A stretch of DNA of 64,000 bases from Bacteroides sp. M10 (GTDB lineage: Bacteria > Bacteroidota > Bacteroidia > Bacteroidales > Bacteroidaceae), in assembly GCF_014334015.1 (NCBI RefSeq), contig NZ_CP060488.1, positions 2,872,501 to 2,936,500 of the forward strand. The letters are read 5' to 3'. Position numbers and translations under genes: made by a program. Position 1 is the first letter of the stretch. Each line of letters opens with the position of its first letter. This document shows positions 9,738-18,529 of the stretch, one piece after another. A model generated the notes under the pieces. The model made no database searches. It had not been told where the DNA came from and was given only the letters and a program-made list of their open reading frames with translations.

Positions 9738-10924
9738 ATCTTTTTTTTCCTACACGCCGTGAGCAGAATGAACGCGATGGTTCCTGCCAGTATGCTGCAT
9801 ACGACTGCAAAGATAACACTTCCTATTAAATATTGCTCTATGACTGATTTTACATTTTCAAAAGAAAGTTCGTTTAAATGCAGATTGACAGGATCTCCCA
9901 GCACTTTGCAACCGGTTACGTAACTGCCGTACAGCAAAAATGGAATCATCGGAGGGATACTGATATTGGCTGCTACAATAGCTATGACTTTATTCAGTCT
10001 GAACAAATGTGCCAGAAATAACGTGATTAGCATTTGATATCCCCATACCGGAACGATACCCATGAATACGCCGAGTGTGATGGCAGCCGTGATCCGCAGA
10101 TTAGATTCGGGGGAGTGGGTGACATGATCCGAGAAAAACTGCTTGCAGTTCTTCCAGGTCAGTTTACGGAAAAAGTTTCGGGGGATGATCCAAAGGAAAG
10201 TGACGAGCACCAGTACTGTGTTCAGGATACTGATACGGGTGAAATCACGGAACGGTCGGAAATGAGAAACCCGCTCTTCCTGTGGCGGATAATAAACATG
10301 TACCGGGATGTTTTTAACGGTAATGCCTCCCCAGGCTGCAAAGACAAGTGCTTCCAACTCAAATTCGTATTTGGCGGTGTAATACCACTTGTCCACATTC
10401 ATTCGTTGGATGGGGTACAGGCGGTAGCCGGATTGTGTATCTTGCAGTTTGATACCTGTTTCGAGGGTAAACCAGAAGTTGGAAAACTTATTGGCAAATG
10501 TATTCTTTCCCGGCATATTGTCCGAGGCGAGGTTACGGGCACCTACCAATAATGTGTCCGGTTCTTTTTCTATGGCTTCGATCAATGCGGGAATATCCGA
10601 AGCGAAATGCTGTCCGTCAGAATCAATGGTGATTGCATACCGAAATCCTTGCTTTTTGGCAAAGGATAGTCCATGTCTCAAAGCTACTCCTTTTCCTTGA
10701 TTGGCAGGGTGGGTGATGATATGTAAGTTAGATTCCCGGCTAAGTATTCCGGCAGTTTCATCTGTAGAACCGTCGTTGACAACAAGGATATCGGGGGCGT
10801 AGAAATGTACACTTTCTATGACGTCCGCCAGTGTCTTTTCATTGTTGTAACTTGGGATGATAACGATGATCCCTAATTGGTTCAACTTCTCGTGCCAATA
10901 GGCTGTACTTATTTGTTCCTTCAT
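9734..10924 (-). CDS. Family 2 glycosyltransferase with C-terminal DUF2062 membrane domain
   Basis: A 396-residue protein. Residues about 18-245 are a GT2 (DPM1/DPG-synthase-like) domain with VIIPSYNNEKTL, the nucleotide-binding VVNDGSTDE and the metal-binding DSDGQH. Residues about 250-390 are a DUF2062 domain with the Gly-rich membrane motif GVFMGIVPVWG and several membrane helices. This pairing is known from aryl-polyene and flexirubin clusters, where it may glycosylate the lipid part. The start ATG sits in an ATGA overlap with the dehydratase gene at 10921-11355, and the stop overlaps the exporter gene the same way, implying translational coupling. Confidence 0.88.
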   Translation of the reverse strand: MKEQISTAYWHEKLNQLGIIVIIPSYNNEKTLADVIESVHFYAPDILVVNDGSTDETAGILSRESNLHIITHPANQGKGVALRHGLSFAKKQGFRYAITIDSDGQHFASDIPALIEAIEKEPDTLLVGARNLASDNMPGKNTFANKFSNFWFTLETGIKLQDTQSGYRLYPIQRMNVDKWYYTAKYEFELEALVFAAWGGITVKNIPVHVYYPPQEERVSHFRPFRDFTRISILNTVLVLVTFLWIIPRNFFRKLTWKNCKQFFSDHVTHSPESNLRITAAITLGVFMGIVPVWGYQMLITLFLAHLFRLNKVIAIVAANISIPPMIPFLLYGSYVTGCKVLGDPVNLHLNELSFENVKSVIEQYLIGSVIFAVVCSILAGTIAFILLTACRKKKI

Positions 10925-11355
10925 ACTGTCGGGGTAAGTACAGCTTTTAGTTTGATGAAACCTTCGTCCTTTACGGTATTTTCCTCTACAGTGCTCTCTT
11001 TCACAGTACTCTTTTTTACAGCATCCTTTTTTACACTCCCTTCCGCTTGCAACTGAAGTGTACCTTCTTCTGTCTCTTTAAAAGTCAGTGCCACCGAAAT
11101 GTGCGGTGTTTCTATCGGATTGATAGCCGAAAGAAACTTGCAGGAAGACACTTGTGTTACTTGCAATTTTTGCTGGCGAATGTCTTCTACACATTCCTTG
11201 ATAAGTTGTAACAGGCAAACTCCCGGAACTACCGGGTGTCCGGGGAAATGTCCCTGATAAACAGGATGCCCGGGATTCAACTTTATCTGGATAGTCCAGA
11301 TCGTTGAGTCCGATGATTCGGAGGAAAGGATGGTATAGAAGTTATCAAGTAGCAT
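10921..11355 (-). CDS. Hotdog-fold 3-hydroxyacyl-ACP dehydratase (ApeI/FabZ-like)
   Basis: A 144-residue hotdog protein. NPGHPVYQGHFPGHPVVPGV (about residues 27-46) is the FabZ/ApeI signature with its catalytic His. It would dehydrate the beta-hydroxyacyl-ACP intermediate in each polyene elongation cycle. Between the last two beta strands (residues about 108-132) lie five tandem copies of a five-residue unit (VKKDA, VKKST, VKEST, VEENT, VKDEG), encoded by 15-bp repeats. This is unlike the compact family fold and looks like a repeat expansion in a loop. It is coupled to the GT2 gene by ATGA and follows the lipoprotein gene by 3 bp. Confidence 0.85.
   Translation of the reverse strand: MLLDNFYTILSSESSDSTIWTIQIKLNPGHPVYQGHFPGHPVVPGVCLLQLIKECVEDIRQQKLQVTQVSSCKFLSAINPIETPHISVALTFKETEEGTLQLQAEGSVKKDAVKKSTVKESTVEENTVKDEGFIKLKAVLTPTV
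10960..11034 (-). repeat. 15-bp coding tandem repeat (5 units) in the dehydratase gene
   Basis: Five in-frame 15-bp units encode V-K/E-[KED]-[DSEN]-[ASTG] pentapeptides. The units have diverged by point changes (for example ctcTACAGT, ttcACAGT and tttTACAGC on the plus strand). Since 15 bp is a multiple of 3, gain or loss of a unit would keep the frame. Confidence 0.75.
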
Positions 11356-11358
11356 ATA

Positions 11359-11919
11359 TTAAATCTCTTTAGATAGTTTGTCCAGACGGATCGTTAACCG
11401 AATCCACGGATGTTTGATTTTTATTTGTGCGGGATCGCCCGGAGTATTGCCAGTGATGTAGACCACTGACTTTCCAAAGCCTTTTCCACTGGTTCTTTTT
11501 TCAGTAGCACTGTCTTTGGTCGCTTTCACACGAGTATCTTTCCCACTTAAGAACAGACGTCTGAAATCCATCTCCAGAAGTTTCAGCACCTTTTCCTTTT
11601 TCATGGGTTCAATGCAACTGTTGACAGTAAACTGATCGTTGCGAAGAGAAAAATCGAAAAGGCTTAGTCCGAAGTAGGTAGACGCTACGATCCGGATTTC
11701 GTTATCAGGCATACGGCGTACTATTAGCATACCGCTCATGTGATGTTTCATGAAATCCAGTTGGATATTGTATTTTTGCGAGCTTTCTCCTTGTGTTAGT
11801 TCGATAGCGGGGAGCACGGTACTTCTTTCCCCACTCATCCGTGGAGAGCAGGAAGTCTGGATCTGTATCCATAAGAACAGCAGAACCGTCAGACTAACGA
11901 ATCGCAAACTTCGTCTCAT
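11359..11919 (-). CDS. Lipoprotein of the DUF3261 type, aryl-polyene-cluster associated
   Basis: A 186-residue protein with a lipoprotein signal; the lipobox region is IQTSCS, with Cys at about residue 24. The mature part is beta-rich (GMLIVRRMPDNEIRIVASTYFG, FDFSL) and looks like the lipid-handling DUF3261 lipoproteins found beside LolA-like proteins in aryl-polyene clusters. The family call rests on pattern and context, not a search. It overlaps the lolA-like gene by 26 bp. The likely role is to receive or insert the polyene lipid at the outer membrane together with the LolA-like carrier. Confidence 0.65.
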   Translation of the reverse strand: MRRSLRFVSLTVLLFLWIQIQTSCSPRMSGERSTVLPAIELTQGESSQKYNIQLDFMKHHMSGMLIVRRMPDNEIRIVASTYFGLSLFDFSLRNDQFTVNSCIEPMKKEKVLKLLEMDFRRLFLSGKDTRVKATKDSATEKRTSGKGFGKSVVYITGNTPGDPAQIKIKHPWIRLTIRLDKLSKEI

Positions 11920-12529
11920 TCTTCAGGGAGTTGAACTTTTTATTATAGAATTCGTATTCTGTATAGTTTGTGGCTGTTTCGGACAGACGGAGTTTGTGTA
12001 CCGACATATCTTTCTTGTCCAGATAGATTTCTATACCGGCAATATAGGCTTGTACCGCTTTGTTGGTCGGTTTTATTTTAACCAGATAGTATCGTGCGTC
12101 TTCAAAATACTCCAGCAGGTAGTTGGACGACATTTTAGACAGGTCGCCTATCATACATGCGGTCAGCATATCCTGCATCTGTGCCATCATTTTGTTCGAA
12201 CTAAGATTCATGATACTTTTCTTGCCATCCGAAACGATTTTGAGCTTACTGCCGTTTATCACGATGAGATAATCCATCGGGCGGAAATATTCCATGCAGA
12301 TTTTATGGGTCTTCTGGTAGTAGAACTTCCCTTTGGAAGTAACTTTCTCATCGAATACATCGAGATATTTCACTTGGGTGAAATCGCTTTCGATGGACTC
12401 TACGGTTTGCGCCTCCTTTGCCAGGCGGCTTTCAAACTCTGTCTTTTGCGCCATCTTTTTCATGCTCTGGGCATGGATAGAGGCTATAGATAAGAAACTA
12501 AATAGTAAATATATGAATGATTTTCTCAT
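11894..12529 (-). CDS. LolA-like periplasmic lipid/lipoprotein carrier
   Basis: A 211-residue protein with a signal peptide ending SIHAQ (about residue 21). It has the LolA/DUF6-like pattern: SIESDFTQVKYLDVFDEKVTSKG near residues 45-67, then FYYQKTHKICMEY and LIVINGSKLKIVSDGKK, which match the strands of the half-open barrel. Its place beside an MMPL exporter and a lipoprotein suggests a carrier dedicated to the polyene product. Its ATG is in an ATGA overlap with the stop of the upstream nuclease gene. Confidence 0.8.
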   Translation of the reverse strand: MRKSFIYLLFSFLSIASIHAQSMKKMAQKTEFESRLAKEAQTVESIESDFTQVKYLDVFDEKVTSKGKFYYQKTHKICMEYFRPMDYLIVINGSKLKIVSDGKKSIMNLSSNKMMAQMQDMLTACMIGDLSKMSSNYLLEYFEDARYYLVKIKPTNKAVQAYIAGIEIYLDKKDMSVHKLRLSETATNYTEYEFYNKKFNSLKNETKFAIR

Positions 12530-13566
12530 ATTTTCTCTTTCAGTATTCGTTGATTACGGATTAATTCTTGTTCAAGTTCCTTTTCTGTAGGTAATATAGT
12601 CCGGTATTTGGATGCGAATATTTGTTTACTTTCATTTAATACGGAATATTTGACTATTGTTTCATCCTTATCTGTGCAAAGAATAATGCCAATTGTAGGG
12701 TTATCGTCTTTACCTCTTTTCAAATCATCGAACATTCGTACATACATATCCATTTGTCCAATGTCCTGATGAGTGAGTTTGTTCGTTTTTAGGTCAATGA
12801 TTATAAAACATTTAAGTAGATAGTTGTAAAAAACTAAATCAAGATAGAAATGATTTGTCTCGGTACTGATACGCATTTGACGAGCAACGAAAGAAAACCC
12901 CTTTCCCATTTCAAGTAAAAACCTTTGTAGATGTGAAACTATTTCACTTTCTAGTTGAGATTCATGATAATTGGAGTTTTCGGATAGACCAAGAAATTCT
13001 AGTATATAGGGATCTTTTATAAAATCATCGGTGATAGTATTGGGATCAATGATAACGTTTGCTGCCTGTTCTTGAGTAGAAATAATCCTTTGATAATATT
13101 TACTTTTTATATTTCGCTCCAATAGTCTTACCGACCAGTTCTGTGAGTGACTTTCTTTAAGGTAGAAATCTCGTTCTAAGGCATTGTCTATTCTCATAAT
13201 CAATCGTATATGTGACCACGTCAATTCTCTACACACTGTGTAGAGAATTGACTCTTCGGGAAACACAAGGTAGAATTGACGAAAATTCCATAAGTTTGCC
13301 ATAGAAAGCCCTTGTCCAAACTCTTCTGATAGAGCAATAGATAGTTTTTTGATTAAAAAGCTACCATAATTAGCCCTTTCTTTACCTTCTTGCTCTTGTT
13401 CCACAATACGTTTCCCTATTTTCCAATAAGTTTGTGTCATGATGGAATTGATGGCAGTATAGGTTTGGAGACGTGCATTACGTAACATCTCCCTTATTTC
13501 GTTGAAGAATTTTTCTTCTTTTGGGGAAGATGAGATTGTATTTTCAGATTTCTTTAATGAATTCAT
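12526..13566 (-). CDS. DUF1016/YhcG-family protein with PDDEXK nuclease domain
   Basis: I use the ATG at 13566 (MNSLKKSE); the longer frame to 13608 would overlap the deacetylase gene. About 346 residues. The N-terminal half (SIMTQTYWKIGKRIVEQEQ, SMANLWNFRQFY, TWSHIRLIMRI) is the helical DUF1016 N-domain. The C-terminal half carries a PDDEXK-like core: FYLDLVFYNYLLKCFIIIDLK, with Asp and an Asp-x-Lys ending. Known relatives are linked to DNA breakage or mobile elements. It has no evident role in lipid synthesis, is visibly more A/T-rich than its neighbours, and yet sits in the operon with an ATGA overlap to the lolA-like gene and 10 bp after the deacetylase stop. I regard it as an acquired passenger. 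Confidence 0.85.
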   Translation of the reverse strand: MNSLKKSENTISSSPKEEKFFNEIREMLRNARLQTYTAINSIMTQTYWKIGKRIVEQEQEGKERANYGSFLIKKLSIALSEEFGQGLSMANLWNFRQFYLVFPEESILYTVCRELTWSHIRLIMRIDNALERDFYLKESHSQNWSVRLLERNIKSKYYQRIISTQEQAANVIIDPNTITDDFIKDPYILEFLGLSENSNYHESQLESEIVSHLQRFLLEMGKGFSFVARQMRISTETNHFYLDLVFYNYLLKCFIIIDLKTNKLTHQDIGQMDMYVRMFDDLKRGKDDNPTIGIILCTDKDETIVKYSVLNESKQIFASKYRTILPTEKELEQELIRNQRILKEKI

Positions 13567-13576
13567 AATAGTTTCT

Positions 13577-14257
13577 TTATTGATATATAAGTTTGTCCGG
13601 ACGGACAACGGTATATCCTTGTTCTTTCAGCAAATCCAAGATTTGTTTCACTAGCTGGTCGCTGTCCGGCATCCGGTCGTGCAACAGAATAATGGCTCCC
13701 GGTTCAAGACGTTTCCGAATCCTGGCAAGGACTTTATCCGGTGCTTGTTGTGTATCCAGTGTACGGATGCTCCATCCTATAGAGGTATATCCTAACTGTC
13801 GAACGGCTTTCGCAATCGTTGGATTAGTGACACCGAACGGCGGACGAAACAAACTAACCGGCTGCGAAGTTACTCGTTCTAGTTCACACTGACAAGTTTG
13901 CAAGTCTTTTTTCATCTTGGAGAGCCCGTATAGCGGGAATAAACCGGAATGGGTATGCGAATGATTTCCAATCAGATGACCTTCTGCCACCATTTTTTGC
14001 AAGATTGCTTCATTCCCTTTTACCTTATGACCGATACAGAAGAAACAGGCGGTTACCTGATATTCTTTTAGTACCTGCAGAACTTTGGGAGTCTGTAGGG
14101 AGTCGGGGCCGTCATCAAAAGTCAGGGCGACAATCTTTTCCGCAGTATGCTTTTTGCAAAATGACCGGAGGTAAATTCCCGATTGAATGCTATAAGAGGC
14201 ATAAGCGAGAAAAGACAGGAGCAAGAGCAAGCAAAGAAGGAGGCAAACGATTATCAT
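13577..14257 (-). CDS. Membrane-anchored polysaccharide deacetylase (NodB fold)
   Basis: I choose the ATG at 14257, which makes an ATGA overlap with the upstream ketosynthase-like gene and starts directly at a hydrophobic anchor (MIIVCLLLCLLLLLSFLAYA). About 226 residues. The catalytic motifs are complete: TFDDGPD (base and metal Asp), the metal-binding HSHTH, RPPFG, and the late LHDR. This is a carbohydrate-esterase-4 type hydrolase facing the periplasm. In this operon it may deacetylate the sugar part of the polyene glycolipid made by the GT2 protein; that is inference from context. Confidence 0.85.
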   Translation of the reverse strand: MIIVCLLLCLLLLLSFLAYASYSIQSGIYLRSFCKKHTAEKIVALTFDDGPDSLQTPKVLQVLKEYQVTACFFCIGHKVKGNEAILQKMVAEGHLIGNHSHTHSGLFPLYGLSKMKKDLQTCQCELERVTSQPVSLFRPPFGVTNPTIAKAVRQLGYTSIGWSIRTLDTQQAPDKVLARIRKRLEPGAIILLHDRMPDSDQLVKQILDLLKEQGYTVVRPDKLIYQ

Positions 14258-15252
14258 ACGCTTTTCCGGATTAGAATCAATGAATGATTGATGGAGTGGT
14301 GATGATTGTAAATCAATATATGGGTCGAGGTAGTGCAGTTGACCGATTCGTTCACTGCTTTCCATACCGCATACGATGTTGCGGTAGGATATTCACCACA
14401 TTCATTCTTAAAACTAAGATGAACACTTTCCGGGAAAAGGTTTGTTTCAAGTTCTTCATAAATAGAGTTGCCATTGTCGACAGTTTGCTCGTGAGAGTCA
14501 TCTTGATTGTGTTGCTTCTTATTTTTCCCAGTAACCAACCACTGAATATCCTGACATTCTAAACCATTTCGTTGCAAAAAACGGATGATTTGGGAGCTGA
14601 TTTCTTCTGTTGTCTGTTTCCCGATGAAAGTTTCGACTCCCTGTATTTCAGCCAACGGATGCTCTCCGGCTTCCCGACTTAACAGAAAGAATTGAGCACC
14701 TTCTCCGGCTGCTATCCCTTTCAGCATTCCCAGCCGTTGCTGAATCGTGTAACTGGTTTCTGTCATTTCATCGATGGCTCCCACAAGTATATTCTCGCTT
14801 CCTTCTTCTATTTTCATCATAGCGTCCAATAAAGCACTTTCAAAACTAAGTCCACGGTGGACATAAGTCATGTTGTAGGCATGTATTTGATGAATCAGAG
14901 CTATTTGTGCACCGATTGTATTGAATGTCGACTGGATGAAAGGAGTAGGATTCAGCATCCGCTCTTCATTATCCAATAGGTTGTTCAGGAATTTTTCCGT
15001 ATCTGTCAGGCAGCCCAATCCTGTTGCTGTGATGATTCCTTGTATCTTTTCAGGAGATAGTTCACCCATACATTCCAATCCGCAGGCCACCCCCATTTTT
15101 ACGATACGGCTCATACGTCTGCGCAAGGTCGCGTTGGTGATAATATCCTTATAATCGGGTTCGGAAGCCTGAAGATAAGGGCGATTATTTTCTGGTGAAT
15201 AATCCTTTAGCGGATGAATGGAAGCGATGCGTTGAATATAAACTGGCTGCAT
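14254..15252 (-). CDS. Ketosynthase-like chain-length factor (Cys-less, ApeC-like)
   Basis: A 332-residue protein of the beta-ketoacyl synthase fold. The recognisable core is PFIQSTFNTIGAQIAL followed by YVHRGLSFESALLDAM, where an active ketosynthase would have its Cys nucleophile; no Cys is present there. This is the pattern of chain-length factors such as ApeC, which pair with a catalytic ketosynthase, here the gene at 15277-16467. It is shorter than the usual about 400 residues, and a polar stretch (GKNKKQHNQDDSHEQT) interrupts the C-terminal half. It is coupled to the deacetylase by ATGA. Confidence 0.75.
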   Translation of the reverse strand: MQPVYIQRIASIHPLKDYSPENNRPYLQASEPDYKDIITNATLRRRMSRIVKMGVACGLECMGELSPEKIQGIITATGLGCLTDTEKFLNNLLDNEERMLNPTPFIQSTFNTIGAQIALIHQIHAYNMTYVHRGLSFESALLDAMMKIEEGSENILVGAIDEMTETSYTIQQRLGMLKGIAAGEGAQFFLLSREAGEHPLAEIQGVETFIGKQTTEEISSQIIRFLQRNGLECQDIQWLVTGKNKKQHNQDDSHEQTVDNGNSIYEELETNLFPESVHLSFKNECGEYPTATSYAVWKAVNESVNCTTSTHILIYNHHHSINHSLILIRKSV

Positions 15253-15276
15253 AGGCTTAAATACTTAAAGGTGCGT

Positions 15277-16467
15277 TCATGCTGGAAAATTCGTTGCGGA
15301 AAAGAGGAGCGATGAATCGTTTCCTCCGAAACCGAAAGAGTTGGATAACACATGTCGGATGGGGATTCCTTCTTGAAAAGAGGTTTCCGGTATCAGTCCT
15401 GTTTCCGGCATCGCATCCGTAAAGTTCAGGTTGGGATAAATCAGCCCTTTATCTATTGAAAGAACGGAGTAAACAGCTTCAATGCCTTCGGAAGCTCCTA
15501 AGGTATGTCCGATAAAAGCTTTTACCGAACTAAATGGCGGAACGTGTTCTCCAAAGATTCTTCGGAGTGCCATACCTTCTGACGCATCATTGCCGGGAGT
15601 ACCTGTTCCATGTACATTGATATAATCGATTTCTTTGGGAGAAATGCCACTGGAGGCGATAGCTTCACTCATTGACAGAAAGGCACCGTCTCCTTCTGGA
15701 GAACTTCCTGTTTGATGATAAGCCTCATTTGTATTGGCGTAACCGCTAAGTTCGCAATAAGGAGTTCTTTGGAGTGAACTTTCCGATTGAAGTACTAAGT
15801 AACCGGCACCTTCTCCCAGATTTAATCCGGTACGTGAGCGGTCAAAGGGACGGCAATGTGTTTTGTCCAAAATCATCAGGGAGTTGAATCCATTGAGCGT
15901 AAACCGGCAAAGTGCATCCGTACCTCCCACGATAACGGCATCCAGTAGCCCGTGCTTAATCATTCTTGCTCCCAGCATGATGGCATTGGCTGCTGACGAA
16001 CAGGCTGTACTGATGGTGGTTATAAAATCATTGATACCCAAATACGAAGCAATCAATTCTGTGCTGGCTCCGCAGTCGTGTGAAATTACTTCCCGTAATC
16101 GTCCCTGTCCCGGGTCTTTCTTGAAAGATTCATAGAAGTGCTCGCTCAAATCCATGCCGCCAACGGAAGTGGCGGAAATAAAACCGATACGTAATGGTGG
16201 TGTGAGTCCCGCATCTTTCATTGCTTCTTCGGCTGCTATCATTCCCAACAAGGCTGTACGTGATACAGTGCGTTGCGGAGGTAAAGAGATCAGTTGCTTC
16301 AGTTCCTCATTGCTACGTTTCACTTCGGATACGGGCACATCGAGAGCAGTCGGAAAAAGAGTTACTTTTCCGATGCCATGCTTTCTTTGTCTCAACGCTT
16401 CTATATTTTCGGAAACTCCGATACCGATGCCCGAAACAACTCCCAATCCGGTGACGTATATCTTCAT
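15277..16467 (-). CDS. Beta-ketoacyl-ACP synthase (FabF/ApeO-like), catalytic
   Basis: A 396-residue ketosynthase with the full Cys-His-His triad: Cys156 in STACSSAAN, His286 in NVHGTGTPGND, and His321 in GHTLGASEG. It would condense malonyl-ACP with the growing aryl-polyene chain, most likely as a heterodimer with the Cys-less partner encoded 24 bp downstream. The ACP gene (16471-16752) is 3 bp upstream, giving a compact ACP - KS - CLF elongation module. Confidence 0.9.
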   Translation of the reverse strand: MKIYVTGLGVVSGIGIGVSENIEALRQRKHGIGKVTLFPTALDVPVSEVKRSNEELKQLISLPPQRTVSRTALLGMIAAEEAMKDAGLTPPLRIGFISATSVGGMDLSEHFYESFKKDPGQGRLREVISHDCGASTELIASYLGINDFITTISTACSSAANAIMLGARMIKHGLLDAVIVGGTDALCRFTLNGFNSLMILDKTHCRPFDRSRTGLNLGEGAGYLVLQSESSLQRTPYCELSGYANTNEAYHQTGSSPEGDGAFLSMSEAIASSGISPKEIDYINVHGTGTPGNDASEGMALRRIFGEHVPPFSSVKAFIGHTLGASEGIEAVYSVLSIDKGLIYPNLNFTDAMPETGLIPETSFQEGIPIRHVLSNSFGFGGNDSSLLFSATNFPA

Positions 16468-16470
16468 CGG

Positions 16471-16752
16471 TTAAGCTTTGCGATTAGCAATGATGTAGTC
16501 TGCCAGTGTACGTACCGAGTAGAAGATTTGTTTTCCTTCACTGGGGTTCTCTATCTTTATACCGTATTCGCGTTCCAGAATCAGGATGATTTCGAGTGCG
16601 TCAATGGAGTCAAGGCCAAGACCTTCGTCGCCAAACAGAGGGGCTTCATTGTCAATATCTTCCGGAGTGATTTCTTCAAGGTTCAACTCTTCGATTAGTT
16701 TCCCTTTCACTTCGTCCATCAGTTCTCTTTTGGTTTGATCTAAATTATCCAT
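16471..16752 (-). CDS. Acyl carrier protein
   Basis: A 93-residue acidic protein with the phosphopantetheine site Ser in GLGLDSIDALEI, followed by a typical helix II/III sequence. It carries the growing chain for the adjacent ketosynthases. Its start overlaps the end of the upstream ketosynthase gene (16745-18529) by 8 bp. It is one of two ACPs in the operon, as in characterised aryl-polyene clusters, where one may be for loading and one for elongation. No phosphopantetheinyl transferase gene is visible in the window. Confidence 0.93.
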   Translation of the reverse strand: MDNLDQTKRELMDEVKGKLIEELNLEEITPEDIDNEAPLFGDEGLGLDSIDALEIILILEREYGIKIENPSEGKQIFYSVRTLADYIIANRKA

Positions 16753-18529
16753 AAATCGTTGATATATTATTAAGTTGTTTAAATTCTGCTTGATAATGTC
16801 CGTCCAGTAGTTCGCACCAGCCTATGATGCAGGTGCGTAACTTGCCTTTTGCCATCAAAATCCTTGCATAATCCTCTAATGAGGCAGCATCGGATTGTCG
16901 ACGGACAAAGAATGTATTCTCTCCCTGAATCTTATGCCGGATACAGATTTCTCCCAATACTACATTGGGGAGAGTGTAGACAAACACGGCAGGACTGGCA
17001 GCTTTGTCTCCTTCTTTACTGATGATTGCCTGATGTTTGCAGTCCGTATCCAGAGAGGAAGAAGCATTGGCAAGAATGATTCCAATCTCTTCCGGACGGT
17101 AGTTTGTATCTTTCAGTAAATATTCGGCAGCTACATATCCCAGCTTACAGAGGTTGTCCATCTTATAGAACTTCATATTGTTTTCTCCCAGATGCTTGTA
17201 CGCTTCTCGGATAAACGGTGCAAAGTCAGTTTCCGAAGAGCTGAATACAGTTGTTCCTTTACTTTCTACTGCTCCCGGTCTGATTGTGACCATGTTGCCC
17301 GATTCCACCACTGCTTTGCAAGCTGACGGAGTACTCGCTTTGTCGGTTGCCTGCAAGTTTGCTTTCTGTTTCAGATGAGCATCGGGGAGGGATAATACCA
17401 GTGCGGCATTACAGCCTCCGAAGCCGGAAGCAGTTTTGATGCAGCATTTCATCGGCATCGGCTGATGAGTGGCATAGACAGTGATAGGGATGGGAACACC
17501 GAGTGTTTCATATCCTAAAGTTCCGTAGTATCTTCCTTCTTTTAGTTGCTCTATGCAAAGTATGGTTTCGATAATGCCCGAAGCTCCTAATGTATGACCG
17601 AAATAGGGCTTAAGGCTATTCACCGGAACTGTAGCTAATCCCGCCAGATGTATGGCTTTGGATTCCATTTCGTCATTGTAAACCGTGGCTGTTCCGTGTG
17701 CATTGATAAAGCTAATGTCTTCGGGGAGTGTTCCGGCTTCTTCCATTGCCTGATTAATGGCTAAAGCTAAACCGTCCCCTGTTCGGGAAGGACCGGATAT
17801 ATGGTTGGCATCATTGCTGATTGCTCCTCCGGAGAGAATAATATGATTTGCGTTTTCTTGAGTTTCTAAAAGAACAGCTCCACAGGCTTCGCCCAGACTT
17901 AATCCATCCCGTTGTATATCGTATGGTCGGCAGGGGTGTGCGCTGACAGATCGGAACGATAGAAAGCCGCTGGTAATGAAATGAGAAAGAATATCCCCAC
18001 CTGCCACAATCACTCGTTTGTAACGTCCTGATTCTATCCATCTCTTAGCGACGATTAGTGCCGAGACTCCTGATATACAGGCATTGGAGATGACCTCTAC
18101 CTGATTTGTTGCTCCAAAGAAATCTCCGATTCGTTCCGCCATTTTCCAAAGAAAAACCGGACTGTCGGCAGGTAATTCACTCAATAAATCAACATTTCCT
18201 TTAGTGGTAGATAATAACAAGGCACAATCCGGCTCCCGCAAGTCGGCTCCCGATTGAGAAATAACCTCTTGGATAGCCAGTATGAATAATTGCTCCATCC
18301 GGGTATAATCCGTAATCTGCATCAGCTTCGCCCGTTTTTCCAGTTCCACAGAATCAATCATTCCCGCCAATAGGGGATGATCGGAAATTAGGCCGGCTTC
18401 TTGCATACGGATTCCGCTTCGGTAGTTATGGATGGCCTCCAGATTTTCCGGGATGCCGAAACCTAACGAACTAATCAGCGTATGAGCTGTGATGTATATA
18501 TTTAAAGGATATTCCATTTCTTTTTCCAT
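16745..18529 (-). CDS. Beta-ketoacyl synthase with extra C-terminal ketosynthase-like domain
   Basis: A 594-residue protein. Residues 1 to about 385 are a complete ketosynthase with Cys151 (SNACISG), His278 (NAHGTATVYND) and His312 (FGHTLGASG). After a Ser/Thr/Lys-rich linker (about 385-430), residues about 430-594 form a second unit (YVAAEYLLKDTNYRPEEIGI, NASSSLDTD, TLPNVVLGEICIRHKIQGE, IIGWCELLDG). This unit resembles the N-terminal half of a ketosynthase of the ketoacyl-synt_2 kind, without a catalytic Cys in the expected place. That would make the protein a KS joined to a partial CLF. The start is ambiguous between 18529 and 18517; both overlap the thioesterase gene. Confidence 0.85.
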   Translation of the reverse strand: MEKEMEYPLNIYITAHTLISSLGFGIPENLEAIHNYRSGIRMQEAGLISDHPLLAGMIDSVELEKRAKLMQITDYTRMEQLFILAIQEVISQSGADLREPDCALLLSTTKGNVDLLSELPADSPVFLWKMAERIGDFFGATNQVEVISNACISGVSALIVAKRWIESGRYKRVIVAGGDILSHFITSGFLSFRSVSAHPCRPYDIQRDGLSLGEACGAVLLETQENANHIILSGGAISNDANHISGPSRTGDGLALAINQAMEEAGTLPEDISFINAHGTATVYNDEMESKAIHLAGLATVPVNSLKPYFGHTLGASGIIETILCIEQLKEGRYYGTLGYETLGVPIPITVYATHQPMPMKCCIKTASGFGGCNAALVLSLPDAHLKQKANLQATDKASTPSACKAVVESGNMVTIRPGAVESKGTTVFSSSETDFAPFIREAYKHLGENNMKFYKMDNLCKLGYVAAEYLLKDTNYRPEEIGIILANASSSLDTDCKHQAIISKEGDKAASPAVFVYTLPNVVLGEICIRHKIQGENTFFVRRQSDAASLEDYARILMAKGKLRTCIIGWCELLDGHYQAEFKQLNNISTIYG

